A stretch of DNA of 64,000 nucleotides from Vanessa cardui (GCF_905220365.1 NC_061154.1:186001-250000), one strand, 5' to 3'; shown: positions 39,801-54,800, counted from the stretch's first letter. Made by a program: numbers and translations. The notes: generated from the letters alone by a model not told the origin.

Positions 39801-42800
39801 CAAACAGAACTCCTTTCTGCGGGCTACCATTACATACCGCAGCCAATTCGTCTAATGTCTAATGTGTGAACGCTCTTTTAGATCGACAGCTATGACGACG
39901 CTGTGTCGTTTCTAATTCGTAAATGTTTGACTAATGTGGCATTGTACGCGTAATTATTAGAATATATTTTCAATGCTTCTATATTTACTATTCACAAACC
40001 AGAGTTGAAACGGCACTCCACAAATTGAATTAAAATATCCTTGTATAATGGTATTGGAATCTGCACTTGTGCTCTTTTGCGTTGATCATGACGTACCTAA
40101 GATTCCTTTTGTGAGAGTGCATCAGGGCACTCATACAAAACTGTATCCTTTTATTACCTGCGATAATTATAACGTTTTAATCAAAGGGGCGAGCGAAGCG
40201 CCACGCAGTCAAGGGTTTGACGCCATCAGCGTTTTCAGTTAAATAAAAATAATTTGATACTAAATTATTCTCCTTTATTATACAATTAGCTATTACGTAA
40301 TAATAGCTAATTCTAGTATTCTGCTTAAAATTTTATTTTCGTTTTTTCACTTTTTACAAACGGTTACATTAACAGGTAATGAAACGGTTGAATGATAACA
40401 CGACACTGATGATTATTTGATTTGCGGAAAATTCATCTAAAACGATTCGTCTAAAACAATTCGACTAAAGCAATCCGACTACAACAATTCCACTAAAACA
40501 ATTTGACTGAAAAAAATTATACTAATAATTATTAGTCGAAAACAATTTAGCTGAAAAAAACTTTACTAAAATTAATTCTCTAATATTGAGTATACAAAAG
40601 TCAAGCGGAACACGAATGTCTCTTTTGCTTACTCTAAAAGCTTTGTTCCGTTAAACTGCTTAAAAATTCCTATCGTGTAGGTGTATCCACGATTTTTGAG
40701 ATATCTGGTTGGAATTCGCTATATGGATTAATCATCAGGTTCAAATAGGCATGATCATCCTTCGTCCATCCTTCGTCCATCCTCCCTCTCTCCCTTCGCA
40801 GTCTCTTTTATGAATTTCCGCTCTCTGCCTGACCTAGAATCAACGAACGAGGACGTGGCGGATTGTTGAACAATTTTTTTTGTTTTTTTTTTAAGTTTTT
40901 TTTTTATATTTTTTGTGTTGTTGTTGTTGTGTGTTGTAAAGAATAAAATAAAAAAAAAATAATAATATAAAGTGATGAAATAAATTCTTCATATCGACAG
41001 ACTGTTCGTAATTGACTTGACATATAGAATTCTGTCTGTATATGTTCCTAGTCGATTTGTTTTTAGTCGAATTGCTTTAGTCGAATTGTATGTAGTTGAA
41101 TTCTTTTAGACGAATTGTTTTAGTCGAATTTTCCGTAGACGGATTATTTGAATGATTTAACAAATTACAGAATTGTTTTAATATTCCTGGAATGAAAACA
41201 AATCGCGATCCGCGTATTTTATTTCCTCTAAAGAAAGTCATAAGGTTTTATTATTCTCGTTATTTCCCCTAAGCTGGAGCAATTCTTACGAAAGAATGTG
41301 GACTTACCTTCGTGCGACCTAATCGAATACTTACGTATCCCCTGGGTGCTTGTCGTCGCTTGCTACGTGCTACCGTACACACGTCGGTACTTCGATTCCG
41401 TGACGTACCGAGTGTATGTTTTGCTTATATAATATTGTGTATTCGTGTAAGGTGTCTGTTGGCTTGGCCTATTCCAATACCTCTAAACTTATTTCGAATC
41501 GACTAAATCATTATTAGGGACAAATTCAAAACTCCCACGAGACTATCCCTCCCTCGGAATTGGTTAAAATGTATCTATGGTGAAATTCTAACAAACCTGT
41601 ATTAGAGCAAAGTTAATTGACTGTTTAGTTACCACAGTAGCAAAGAAAAAACTATGATATATTAAAACTAAATTTTCAATGCCATGAATAGAATAGAGGT
41701 TTAGATAGAGGAGTGCCAGTCGATGAGATAAAGCAGCTGTGGCTACCTCGCCGTCCATCAATCGCTATCGCAAGACTACTGCTGTGACATCGACTGCGGT
41801 CTCAACGTGTTGATGGACAACTTCGGTACAAACGTGAGTGTCAGTGCGCTGTGTAGCTACAATAAATACGTATTGTGAATCGCATTTAGCTCTCTGTTCG
41901 AGAAGAAGTTTAAAGTTATCGAACTTTGTCGGGATGTTTTATGCCGTGTGTTTGTTTGTGTGTATAATAATGCGAAATGATTAATTTATAGCGTTTATTA
42001 AACAGTTTTCACATAAAGGTAACATACAAATTTTTTATAAATATATTAAATATGGATAGGTAGGCTCTTAAATATTTAGTGATAAATTCTGCCACGCCTA
42101 ATAATTGAATACAATTAGGTGAGACATACAACACAATGTAATTTTAACAATATCGTGCACTTAAAACAAACTAAGTTAAAGATCACTGTAACGTTAAACT
42201 ATAAAAATCTCATTCAATTCGGATTTGTACTTGCAGAAAACATTAATAAGGTCACCAACATCGGCAGTGTTTGTCAAAACATAGAAACTGGCAAGGCAAG
42301 TAACGCGTGCGAACTTAGGAGAGTGCTCGGCGTCGCAGGCGCGATTGACATTTCTCTGAATGTTTCTTTGTCACGTAGAGTTGACAGCGGAATAAATAAG
42401 AGATAAGGACTTTAGCGGAAGCAGTGGGAAGCACTGCAGCAATCACCTCGGCAAATGTTGCGTTCGCGAGAACGAACCACCCTGAGCCCGCGCGCACCTA
42501 CCGGCGCGGACTCGCAATGTCGCGACTCGCGGCGATACGGACACGTAAACGTAGAACGTGGTATGACGTGACACTGACAAGTTAGTCTTAACTGTTAGGT
42601 GACATTAGAATACGGCAAACAAACCGCAGCGTGCGTGCAACTTGTTAGACTGGCGGCTCCTACAGCAGTAGTTTGAGTCGAATGACGTTACGAGTGTGAC
42701 ACATGCTCGAGGACAAAGCTAAAACGAGGACTCGACTCGTGGCACGATATGCGAGCTAGAGACGGGTTGCGACTTCATCGCTTCGCATGTCGTACCACAA

Positions 42801-45800
42801 CTTTATGTTAATCGAGTCCCAGTTTTATTTACAAATGAAATTTATTTTTCTTAATTAAATGATGAGCTTTATGAAATAATAGAAATTGAGATCGTTACTT
42901 AAGTTTTACAGGTCGGATCTCAATAAAACACAAAAAGCATAAAATAAATTTTAATGTTAATAAGGCCAAATAAATAGTAAAGTCGAGTAAAGTAGCATAG
43001 GCTTACATTACGGAGAGTATTGGGTGAAAAATACATTTGACGTTTCGCCAAAAGACGCGTCTTGTGTATCACGCAATGTGTTCTACTTCACAGATCCTTT
43101 CGATACAAGTACACTTAGCAAACATCGTAGCGGCAAAGCAAACAAACAAGTCGTAGAGTACTTCGTGTCGTGTTAATTACATGTTACGTGTGTCCAATGT
43201 ACAGAAGCTCTTCGCTCGACGCTCGTCGCCTCCGTCGCCTGCCTGCTCTCTTACTATGACTATTTACACAAAAAGCTCATTTGTACAGCAATGTTAGATG
43301 CAGTATCGCGCAAGTTGTACTACCGAGTTAAGTTTACAGTATTCCACTAGCGGATTTTGTTAGATGTGCACGCTCAGTGGTCGAATGTACAGCGCGTGGA
43401 TCAGTTCTGTCTTTTGTACAATATCGTAATAATGGCTTGGACATTTGAGATAAGCTAGGTGGAGCGCGGAGCATGCCAATAGGTCTATGCGTCATAATAT
43501 CACGACTTGAGTTTACGCGAGGCTACTAGGAAGCGGGCGGGGTCGTTACTGCGGGAACCGCTACGATTGTGTGATGCCGTCTGACGTGTTCGTTTATTTT
43601 CGCTTGTCAACTGAGTAGTTAAGTAGTAGTTTTCACCCGATCTCATTGAGGTATAGAGATGAAACAAAGAAACACTACATTAATGGATTAAGAGTGCGCG
43701 ACGCGAGCTCGCTGCCTGTATCTATGTCTTACTTTTGACGACTAGCTTAGCCGAGGTCTCGACCTGGCCGGCGGCGGTTGTGGCGCGGCAAGTGAATGTG
43801 CCGGTGTCCTCTTCGTACGTGTTGCCGATCAACAACACTGCGTTGTTGCCCTCGTGTATCATCTGTAAATAAACCAAATCATAAGAATTCCTTTGATCTC
43901 TTTGTTAAACCATTTGAACATTTTAGCCCAGACGAGTCAATTAACACGACACGTTGGCCTTAATTTAACACCACATTGCAATAAGATCAGTGCCCAGGAA
44001 TGTTACTACGTGGAGGTGATAGAAAATGGAAAAATTTTACTTTTAAGATTGTATTTGCGAAACAAATTACAATATTAATAATCTAAGCAACTAAATCATA
44101 ATCGAACGATGTTACTACATAGATACATATATACAACTACGTTATAATTAAAAAGAAATGCAAAAAGTTAAACAACTCACTTGGAAATCAGGAGTTTCCG
44201 GTATAAGAGCGCCTTCGCGTAACCATTGGATGGTTGGTTTAGCCTTGCTGGTTATGTGAGTTTTAAACTGCGCAGGCTGACCCTCGTATACGACAACATC
44301 ACGCAGAGGTGTAAGAGTCGGCAAGGTATCCGCCTGGTCTGGCTGGAGAACCTTCAGTTTGGCAGCAACCGTCACTCGACCGGCTAAGTTATAAGCGACA
44401 CATTTGTAGTCGCCCTCGTCTTCCGGAAAGGCTTCAGAGATACGCAGCGTGTAATCGTCGGCGGTTCTAGACATTTGGAAGTACTTGGATGGCTTAATTA
44501 ACTTTTCACCTTTATACCATTGCACTGTCGGAACGGGTTTGCCGACAATCTTACATCCAAACTCAATAGCTTGTCCTTCAGTGACCACCTTGTCCTTTAG
44601 CGGTTCTATTATTTCGGGCGGAGAATTCGCTGATTTTGTTTGGGGCTTTGGTTTATCTTTAGTAGCTGGAGCATTAACGGCGCATTCGGCGTCGCATCTT
44701 GCTTCGCCGGCGCTATTTATGGCCACGCATTCATATTTTCCCGAATCTTGCGTAAACGCTTCTAATATAAGAAGAGTATATGTGCCATCTTCTTCCAAGA
44801 TCTTGTTTCTTATATCTGGTTGAACTTTCTTACCATTTTTCAACCAGTAAACATCGATAGGTTTTGTTCCTGTGACTTTAGTATCAAATCTCACCAGTTG
44901 ACCAGCTGTGACGTTGACGTTTTGCGCTGTCAAAGTGAAACTAGGCGGGATAACTCCACCCCTGCCTTGACGTCTACGTTCTTCCACAACTAAATTAGCA
45001 CTACATTTTGCAGTACCACCTCTATTTTCGGCTACGGCTGCAAATACGGCAGAATCTTCAACGAAAACTTGTCTGATTATAAGAATGGATTTGGTGCTGA
45101 ACGTATGAATTTGGAAGTCTGGTGAATTTTTAATAGGAAAGTTTTCACGATACCACTTTATCTGTGGTAACGGATCTCCATCAAATTCAACCTCAAATCT
45201 AGCTTGTTCGTGTTCAAAAACACGGCAAGGTTGCATTTTTTTAGTAAACACTGGCGGTGTACACGGCTTGACGGGGCCCTCGACCACTCTCTCTTGTGTT
45301 TGAGCTTTGTGTTCTACTTCCGTTGTTTCTGTTGATGTAATTTTTCGTGTTATTTCTGTGTCGCCGACAACTTCTTTTTGTATTTGTTTTTGTTTGGCGA
45401 CATGCACTTCCTTGCCGTGAACTGTAGATTCTGATGGTCCAGGTATTCTCGGCTTTTGAACTTTCTTTTGAGTTTGCGTTTCTACAACTTCTTCCGTTAC
45501 ATCCCTGAAATTGAAAATATTTTATTAGACTTACAAAAGTATTTTGTTGATTATTATGTATCTTTTTTATTAATTGAAACTTAAATACGTACAAATTGTC
45601 TTCATATTTCTGTGCCATACTTCTAGCGACTGAAGAACTCGTTACTTTCTCTCCAGGAATAGAATATTGACGAGAAGACTCTCTCAACCTACTCTCTTTT
45701 ACAATTTGTTCATTTTCTAGCTCCTGCAATTTATTGTAATACTCCTCACTCTTCTTTTTCTTCACCGTCTGTTGCCATTCGGTTTCGGCATCCTTAATTA

Positions 45801-48800
45801 GTTTTGGCTTCAATTCAGGCCTGTGGTCAATAACACCCTGACGTTGCATAGTTTGCCTTTCTTCGAACGTTTTTTCTAACTCAGTTTCGGTGCGTTGATA
45901 TTGAGTTGTTTCATCATACCAAGCTGTATAATCATATTAAAATATTATTCCCAACTTTTAGTATTTTAGATCAGAACTAGAAAACATACCTTTGCTAGAA
46001 TCCGATGCTAAGGCGATAGAAGCAGGTGTTTAGCGGCACTCCTTCATATGGTAAATGGGAATATTTCAAGGAAGCGAGGGATATTTGTGCTCAAGCGGTT
46101 GTGTGGTGTGCGTGATTTGTGGACGTGTATTAGTGCAGCAGAATTATGTAAGCCTTATTCCTCAAACTCATTCATTGTAAGCAGATAAAAGAGCATCTTA
46201 AGCTTTAAATAGCTGCCAACAATGTTTTATTGAATAAGTTGATATACTTACGCCTTGGTGCGTTTTTGAGAACACCTCTATAATCATCGTGTCTCGGTAT
46301 AACTTTTAACTCGGTGGTTGCTAAAGCCTCCCCTACTGAACTTCTAGCGATAACCTCGATTTTGCCCGTGTCATATTGCCTGGTTTTTGGTATATCAAGA
46401 TGGTACATTCCATCATATGTCAACTTGTATCGAGACCCCTGCGGAATTTCAAATTTTAAACTGACATAATACATACGAATATGAATTTTAATTAATTATA
46501 TTAAATTATGATAGTTATTAACAGTCAAGTTATCTGCTCAGGTAAAAAACCCTTACATTCACAATAGTATTTCCATTGATGAGCCACATCACGCGAGGCT
46601 TAGGATGGCCTGTCACACGACAGCAAAAACGTGCCCACTCTCCTTCCTCCACTGTCACTGCTTCCGGACGGCTTACGAACACTGGGGCTGATCGAGGTTT
46701 TGTTTCTTCCACGGCTTGTTCAGGCCCACTGGAATTATATTCATAAGTCAATATTAAAGTACAATAAGTATGAGTGTTGTATATTTTCATTCTTTGTAGT
46801 ACTCACACTTGCCAAGACGCTTCCATCTCCCGTATTTTTTCAATACTCTTCATATGCTTCGGCAATTGCGAATCGTATACAATGCCTGGTTTACCGGTAG
46901 TTTTTATGACCGCTCTGGTTTCATCCATACCGTACAAATTAGTAGCTCGACAGAGATATTCACCGCTGTCTTCTGGATATACCCAGCCGAAGTTCATGGC
47001 AACGTAACCAAAGTCATAAATAGGTGTAAAGCGATTTTCTGGAAATGATTATCCAAATTAAACCAAAATAAAATATGATATGATTATAATAGTTAAAAGC
47101 GCCATGGGGCCATATTGTGCCCTGCCACATACTTGTAGACAAAAAACATAAATGAATGAAAGAATCTTATGAATGAAAATTTACTGTAAAATAATATAAA
47201 ACTACTAAGGTGAAACGCATATATTGATTAATAAACTATCTATACTTACTGTGTAACAAAGGTTTGCCATTGAAGAACCATTCAACTTTCATATTAGGAT
47301 CTCCAACAGGCGCTAGCTGACATTCAAATTTGGTCGATTCCATCTCAATCAAGGTAGTTTGACTCTGTATTTGGGTTACAAACCGAGGAGGTTGCTTCTT
47401 ATCGATATCAAAAAGATCGTCTTCGGTTAAGAATACTTCGGAAGTATATTTTTTAATAGTTGCCTCCATTTGAGTTAGTGCTTCTGACTTCTTCATACCT
47501 TTCGGTACTTGATTTTGTAGAATAATGTCTGGCAGTTCTATTAAAAAAAAATTAAATATAAAGTACAATCACAAAAAGCAAAAGAACTACCTGTAAAATT
47601 AAATACTTACGTTTGCAAGATACAGTGGCTTTGGTAAAATCTTCTCCAAAGTCATTAACAGCACGGCATACATATTCTCCTGAGTCTTCAGCGTAAACAT
47701 ATAAAATATCGAGAGAAACAAATCCCATATCATACACCGTTCGGAATCTGTGACCTGAAGGTAAGAGTTTACCGTTTCTATACCACTCGATTCGTAGTTT
47801 GGGATCTTGTTTGGGTTCAACGCGGCATTCAAAACGCACAGATTCAGATTCTTCTATAGTGTGCGATTGTATTTGAGTAATGAACTTGGGTGGTGTATTC
47901 ACTACGGGTTCTTCTTTAGGAGCGTCACTTACGCGCCCTTTTTCCAATTCTTTGATTTTCTCACCACTCATTCCTTGTGGTAACTGAGATTCTAAGATAA
48001 TGTCACGCTTAGTACTGCACGTGACTTTAGCAGTAGTCGTTGCTGAGCCCCACTTGTTGGTAGCACGGCAAGTATATTCGCCGGCATCTCTCGTGTATAT
48101 GTAGTCAATATCCAAAGCAATAAATCCAAAATCGTTCAGCATATGTACACGAGATCCCGTCGCGAAAGGTCTGCCGTTATAAAACCAATCAATTCTCATA
48201 GTTGGATCACCGACAGGTTCAACCCGGCAATCGAAATGAATAGGCCCTCCTTCGTTTACATCGAGATTGTCCTTAATTTCAACAGTAAATCTAGGAGGAT
48301 TTGGTTTTTCATCCTCCATTGTAATTTCCTCACGTTTGTGTAGCGTCTCTTCTAGTTTTTGAATACTTTCAGTGCCAGATTTGAAATGAGAAGGCAATTG
48401 AGGCTCAAGGATAATACCTTGTCTACCTTTGACCTGTAGTTTACATGACACCGTTGCTTCACCGTGTCGGTTAGTTGCTTTACAAGTGTAAAGACCAGCG
48501 TCGCGTTGATATACACCGCCGATCTCTAATATTACGAAGCCGAAATCATTAATTGTCTTAACTCTGGAGCCAGTTAAAAGTGGTTTGCCGTTATGGAACC
48601 ATTCAACTATCATGCTGGAATCATTTACAGGAATCAAACGGCATTCGAAATGAGCTGACGAATTTTCCGATAGTATGAGATCAGACGGTGTCGTGGTAAA
48701 CTCAGGAGGATTACCACTTTCTGTTTCTGGCGTTAGCGAGTCAACAGTTCCAGTGTATCCTTCCAAGGCAGCTATCTTATCGATTGTGCCTTCCATACCC

Positions 48801-51800
48801 TTTGGTAATTGGGATTCCAAAATAATGTTTCTCTTTCCTTGTACTTTCATTGTAGCTGTTGTCACTGCTTCGCCATAGTTATTATATGCCCTGCATAAGT
48901 ATTCACCGGAGTCTTCGGGATAAGTTGGAGATATTTCGAGAATTACAAAACCGAAATCGCAGAATGTTCTAAATCTAGACCCAGCCTTCAAAGATTTTCC
49001 ATTCCAATACCATTCCACCTAAAAAAGTATAATATTAATACAATTTTATTTAAAGAGAATAGTCATAAAATAAAGTAACAGATTATCATACGGTACATAC
49101 TTTAAGATTAGGGTCATCGGTCGGCGTTAAACGTGCCTCAAAGTGAGCATTCTCACCCTCTCGTAGATTCTCAATGTTCGATAAAGGTACTGTAAAAACG
49201 GGGGCCTTTCCGCGTTTTTCTTCTACTTCAGTTTCCTTTCTGCGTATCATAGAATCTTCTAGCGTTTGTAATTTCTGTAAACCACCTTCCATGCCCTTAA
49301 AAAAATAACAGTACATATTAGTATAACGAATTATTAAAACATTATTTCAACTGCGCAAATATATTTTAGAATATTGAAAAAATTACCCGCGGGAGTTGCG
49401 AGTCCAGAATTAAATTTTCCTTTGACGTGCATTTTAGAATGGCTTTTGTTGAATCTCGACCCAATTTGTTCGTCGCGACACACTCATACTCCCCAGAATT
49501 CTCTTCGTAGCAATACAGAATGTCTAAAATAACAATTCCAAAGTCATGGAAAGTCCTATATCTGTGCCCATGTGGTAACTTTTTGCCATTGTAGAACCAT
49601 TCGACTTTAAGATCGGGATCATCTACAGGAGTAAGTCTGGCTTCGAAGTGGGCGCTTTGTCCTTCTACTAATTTTGTGACGTCTTGTATCTGTGTTATGA
49701 ATTTGGGTGGTTCAGCAGAAGCGAGTGCTTGCACCTGTTGTTGCATGCCTTGCAAGCTTTCTAGCTCCCTGATCTTTGCTAGAGATTCAGGTTGTAAGCT
49801 ATCAGAATAAACTCCACCCTTTCCATAGCAGTTTATAGTCGCTTTAGTAAAATCTTCTCCATATTTGTTATAGGCACGACAAATATATTCTCCGGTGTCA
49901 TGATTCTGGGTGTACGCAATATCAAGGACTACGAAGCCGAAATCAGAAATAGTTTTTATTCTTGTAGAATGACGCAATGGCTGACCATTATGATACCACT
50001 CAATCTTCATATCCGGGTCATCGACTGGAATTACAGTACACTCGAAGTGTGCCGACTGGCCATCTTTAAGACCCTCGATGCTCTGTATATGTGTTGTAAA
50101 CTTAGGTTTTTGTCCTTTGCTTTTGTCTACACACTCAAGTTTAACGTTTATTTCGGCTTGTCCCCATTTATTTGTAGCACGACAAGAGTATACACCAGAA
50201 TCAGAAGTTTTTGTGCCCAAAATTTCGAGTACCACCATTCCAAAAGCATACACTGTGCGGATCCTATGACTAGCCTCAATAGATTTACCATTGTAAAACC
50301 ATTCGATTACCATACTTTGGTCGCCGGTGGGTATTAAAGATGCTTCATAGTGAGCAATCTGACCTTCACTAATATCTGTAATATCTTGGAAGACGGTTAC
50401 AAATTCAGGTGGTCTTCCTGTATCGTCGTCGGGCTTCTGTCCAGGCTCTCTGCGAAGAGATTCTTCGAGATTTTGTATTTTTTCTAATCCCTCTTTACCT
50501 TTTGGATGTTGAGTTCTTTCAATAAGGTTTTCCTTGCTGGTACAATAAATAGTAGAAGAGGTAAACGCTTCTCCTTTTTTATTGTAAGCTTTACATGTAT
50601 AAATTCCACTGTCTCTCTCATACACGTCCGTTACATCTAATGTAACAAAACCAAAGTCGCTTGTCAATTTAAACCGAGAGGCTTGCTCTAAAACTTTGCC
50701 ATTGAAATACCATTCAATCTTTAAATCAGGATCGTTCTTGGGTTCAACTTGACCCTCGAGATGAAGAGCTTGTCCTTCAATTAACTGATGTTCAGGCGCC
50801 ACTGGTACCACCCACTCAGGCTTAGGATATTCTGCATCTGGAACAGATGTTCTTCTTGTTTTAGATAGTCTTGCTTCTTCTGCTTGTTCAACGGCTTCTA
50901 AACCAGCTTTTCCTTGTGGATGCTGAGTGTCCAAATAGATGTGTTTGTCTCCAGTACACCTCAAAGAACCCGACGTTGTAGCAGATCCCTTGCTATTAGT
51001 GGCTTTACATGTGTAAATACCAGAATCTTCTTCATAGGTATGCGTAATATCCAATGACACGTAGCTAAAATCATGGGTACTCTTATATCTAGTACCGGAC
51101 GGCAAAGGTTTATTGTTGAAGAACCATTCAATTTTTAGTGTCGGGTCTCTAGATGGTTCAACATTGCACTCAAAGTGAATATTGTCACCCTCCTTGCATA
51201 TAATATTATTAAGATGAGAAATAAAAACAGGAGTCTCATAAACTGGTTCAGGTGTTTCTGGCTTAGTTGGTTTAGGTTGTTCTAGTGCTCCGATTCGGTC
51301 TAAAGACTGCGGGTGTAATGATTCACCAAGCAGCCAATGACGATCTTCAATTTTAATCGAAGCAGTGGAAACCGCTTCACCCATCAAGTTAGTAGCTTTG
51401 CAGGTATATATACCTGAATCATCAATTCTGAGAGAGTTAACAGAGAGCGTCACCAAGCCAAAGTCAAAAGTGCTCTTTAGCCTTGATCCGGTGGTTAATG
51501 ACACACCATTCTTAAACCACTCGATTCTTAAGTTAGGATCCGTACGTGGTTCAACTTGGGCTTCCAAGTAAACATGTTGCCCTTCAACAAGCTTATCATA
51601 GCTTTTAAGGTGAGTGGTAAATATAGGAGCTTGTTGAACTCCAGTGTCAATAAACATTTCTGGTACTTTATTCATTGCTGCCTCTTTCATCTGAATTTTT
51701 TGCCATGATTCAGGTCTCAAAGCTTCATCAACAATTGTTGATTTTGTTTTTACTTTCAGAGAAGTGGAAGACACAGTGCTTCCTGCCTTATTTATCGCTT

Positions 51801-54800
51801 TACACATATATAACCCTGCATCTTGTGCAACAACTGAATTGATGTCCAGGGTAACAAAACCGAAATCGTGCGTAGTGCGGAATCGCGAACCTGTGAATTG
51901 AGTAACAATATGTAATTCAATCTCTCAGTTGATTCATGTTATTATCTTAATTTTCTTTATTACACCAAACATAATAATAACAAAAAAGAATTGACTGTCA
52001 AACTTAAGCAGTAAAATTAATTAAGATTTTTAAATGAAATTATAATAATTTAAGTATACATACAAACACTAATTTTATAAAAGGTTTACTAACAACAGTA
52101 TACAATAAATACATACCCATCTTAAGTTCAACGCCGTTAATATACCATTCAAATCGCAGGCTAGGATCACCCACAGGGACCACTCGAGCTTCATAGTGAG
52201 CGTGTTGCCCCTCCCATAGTTCAGACGGGCCGGTCAAGACTTGAGTGAAGATTGGTTTTTCAAATTCTCTTTCTGGTTCATCAGCTTTCCTAGCCAGGGG
52301 CTCTTCCAATTTTTGAATTTTCTTCATTCCTTCTGGATGCTGTGTATCCATTTGAATCGATGCTTTTGCTAATAAAAATAAATACGATTATGGTTAATTC
52401 GAATTATTTTTTAGGTAAACAATAAATTTTTTAGAATTTAAATAGAAAATTAGTATTTACTTTTTATTTTCATGGCAGCTGTTGTAACTGCTTCGCCTAG
52501 TAAGTTGGATGCCCTACACATATAAACACCTTCGTCTTCATCACGCACGTGAGAAATAGTCATAGAAACATATCCAAAATCATGTGTTTTGGTTATTCTT
52601 GAACTGTCCTCTATTAATTTTTCATTTCTGAACCATTCTACTTTGAGTGTTGGGTCTCCAACAGGAATAAGTCTACAATCAAAGTGAGCCGTCTGACCCT
52701 CTTGAATATTATCGATGTTTTGGAGAGGCTGCGTAAAGACAGGTCTTTGCCTAGTTACGGGCTCTGGTATTTCTGGTCTTTTAAATGGCTCTGTCGATTC
52801 TAACTCTCGAATTTTCTCCAGACCTTCTGGACGTTGAGATTCCGATATAATACTACCTTTTGCGGTTACAGTCATTGAAATCGAGGAAGTGCACTGACCG
52901 AGAGCGTTAATCGCTTTTACAGAATATTCGCCTGCATCTTCTGGGACACAGTGCTGTATATCCAATGACACATAACCAAAATCAAAAGTGATATGGAACC
53001 GTGACGCAGATTGCAATGCTTTACCGTTGTGATAGAACTCAATGCGCAAATTCGGATCGTGTACTGGCTCAACTTGACATTCAAAGTGTGCCGTTTGACC
53101 CTCAAAAACATGGGTTGTTCCCCTGAGTTCTGTTACAAATCTTGGAGGCGAAATCTTAGGCTCTTCAACTTCTATTCTAGCTTGATGACCTTGGGCCTCT
53201 AATTGTCTTATTTTCTCAAGGCCATTGGGATGTTGAGTGTCTAAGATAATATTTCGGTGACCTGCAAAAATAATGTTTATAATACAGATACAAGTAATAT
53301 GCTGAGGAATAAATGCTGTGCAATAGCTTAAATTTTCTATTAATTTTTACAGATATCATTAAAAATCAAGACAAAATAACCTATTACCTATGAAAATTAA
53401 GCTGTTTAGTAAGAGAATATTAATCATTTTTATACTCACTTGCAACCTTCAACGTGCACGTGTTTACTGCTTCTCCGAGTTTATTAGTGGCTTTGCACAT
53501 GTACGTGCCAGAATCTTCAGCGTAAGAATATAATATATCAAATGCGACGTATCCAAAGTCATGTGTTGTTCTAAACCTGTGACCTGTCTTTATTTTCTTG
53601 CCATTAAGGAACCATTCAATTTTAAGATCAGGATCATTAATAGGCTCTACTCTACACTCAAAGTGAGCGCGGTCACCTTCCTTCAGGTTCTCTAAGCTTG
53701 TTAAAGCGGTTAAAAATACAGGCCGTTGTCCTGGTTTATCTTCTTCGACGGCTTTCGGCCTCTCGTATTGTTCGAGTTCTTTGATCTTTTTCAAGCGTTG
53801 TTCATCTAATGTGTCCAGATACAGTGACGCCATGGCTAGAAAAAAAATTTTGATTGATATATTTTTTAAATCTAATCTTAAATTCAAAAAACAAATAATA
53901 GAAACGATACACATACCATCTACATTTACGGAACTGGTCGTTACTGCTTCACCGACGGCATTTGTCGCCTTGCACATGTAAGTTCCAGAATCCTCTGCAT
54001 AAGCATACAAAACATCTAATGCCACGTAGCCAAAGTCATAGGTAGTCTTAAATCTGTGGCCCTGTTGAATGGGTCTTCCATTACAATACCACTCAACGCG
54101 CATCGTGGGGTCGTTCACGGGAGTTAAGGTGGCCTCTAGGTGTATCGATTGCCCCTCGGCGACGTGTACATTTTTGAGAGGTTTTCCAAATTGAGGTTTC
54201 TCAGCAATAAATCCTTCATCTGTAACGACTCGCTTGTATCTGCTATCATCTTCAAGATATTGAATTTTTTCTAAAGCGCTTTCATGTTGTGTATCTCTAA
54301 TAATCGATTCTTTTGCTAAAAAATAAATAAATACAAATAATTTTATTGCCAATTTCGTTAGACACAATTTTTAAAGTAACTATTCTTGAATTTAATATAA
54401 TAGTTAGTCCAGCTGACTGCTATCGTAATAAAGTCCTACCCGTTATAAAGAGAGACAAGAATTAATTAATATTAATTCCCAAATTAATTTTAAGTTAAGT
54501 ACAAAAATTGATTTATTAAAGAATAGACCCAATGGATTTTTAATTTTATATAAAAGAGCATAGTATAGCATTTATTAGAAAAGCGATAAGTTACACTTAC
54601 ATTGAACATTGAGTTTGATAGATGATGTGGCTTGACCCAAGTTATTGATAACTTTACATGTGTATTCACCAGAATCTTCTCCGTATACTGTTAGAATATC
54701 AAGGGCTGCGAAGCCAAAGTCATACGCCGTACGATAGCGGTGGCCACTTTGTAATACTTTCCCATTAAAGTACCATTCGACTCGCATAGTCGGGTCGGGA

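Larger units (their letters stand above)
33328..43732 (-). other. 10.4-kb intron between kettin exons and PEVK exon
   Basis: The largest non-coding stretch. From 43.7 to about 42.4 kb it is fairly GC-rich and may be kettin 3' UTR. Between 41.1 and 40.4 kb is a foldback element, and near 41.3-41.4 kb a possible minus-strand promoter. From about 40.4 down to 33.5 kb it is AT-rich with no gene I can support. An AT-rich simple repeat sits next to exon 22. Short open frames here have no recognisable motif and no splice logic. Confidence 0.8.

Noticed and set aside
53100..53261. Possible frameshift at the start of exon 9
   Set aside because: Rechecking base positions gave an exon length of 801 nt, in phase with both neighbours, and an uninterrupted linker.
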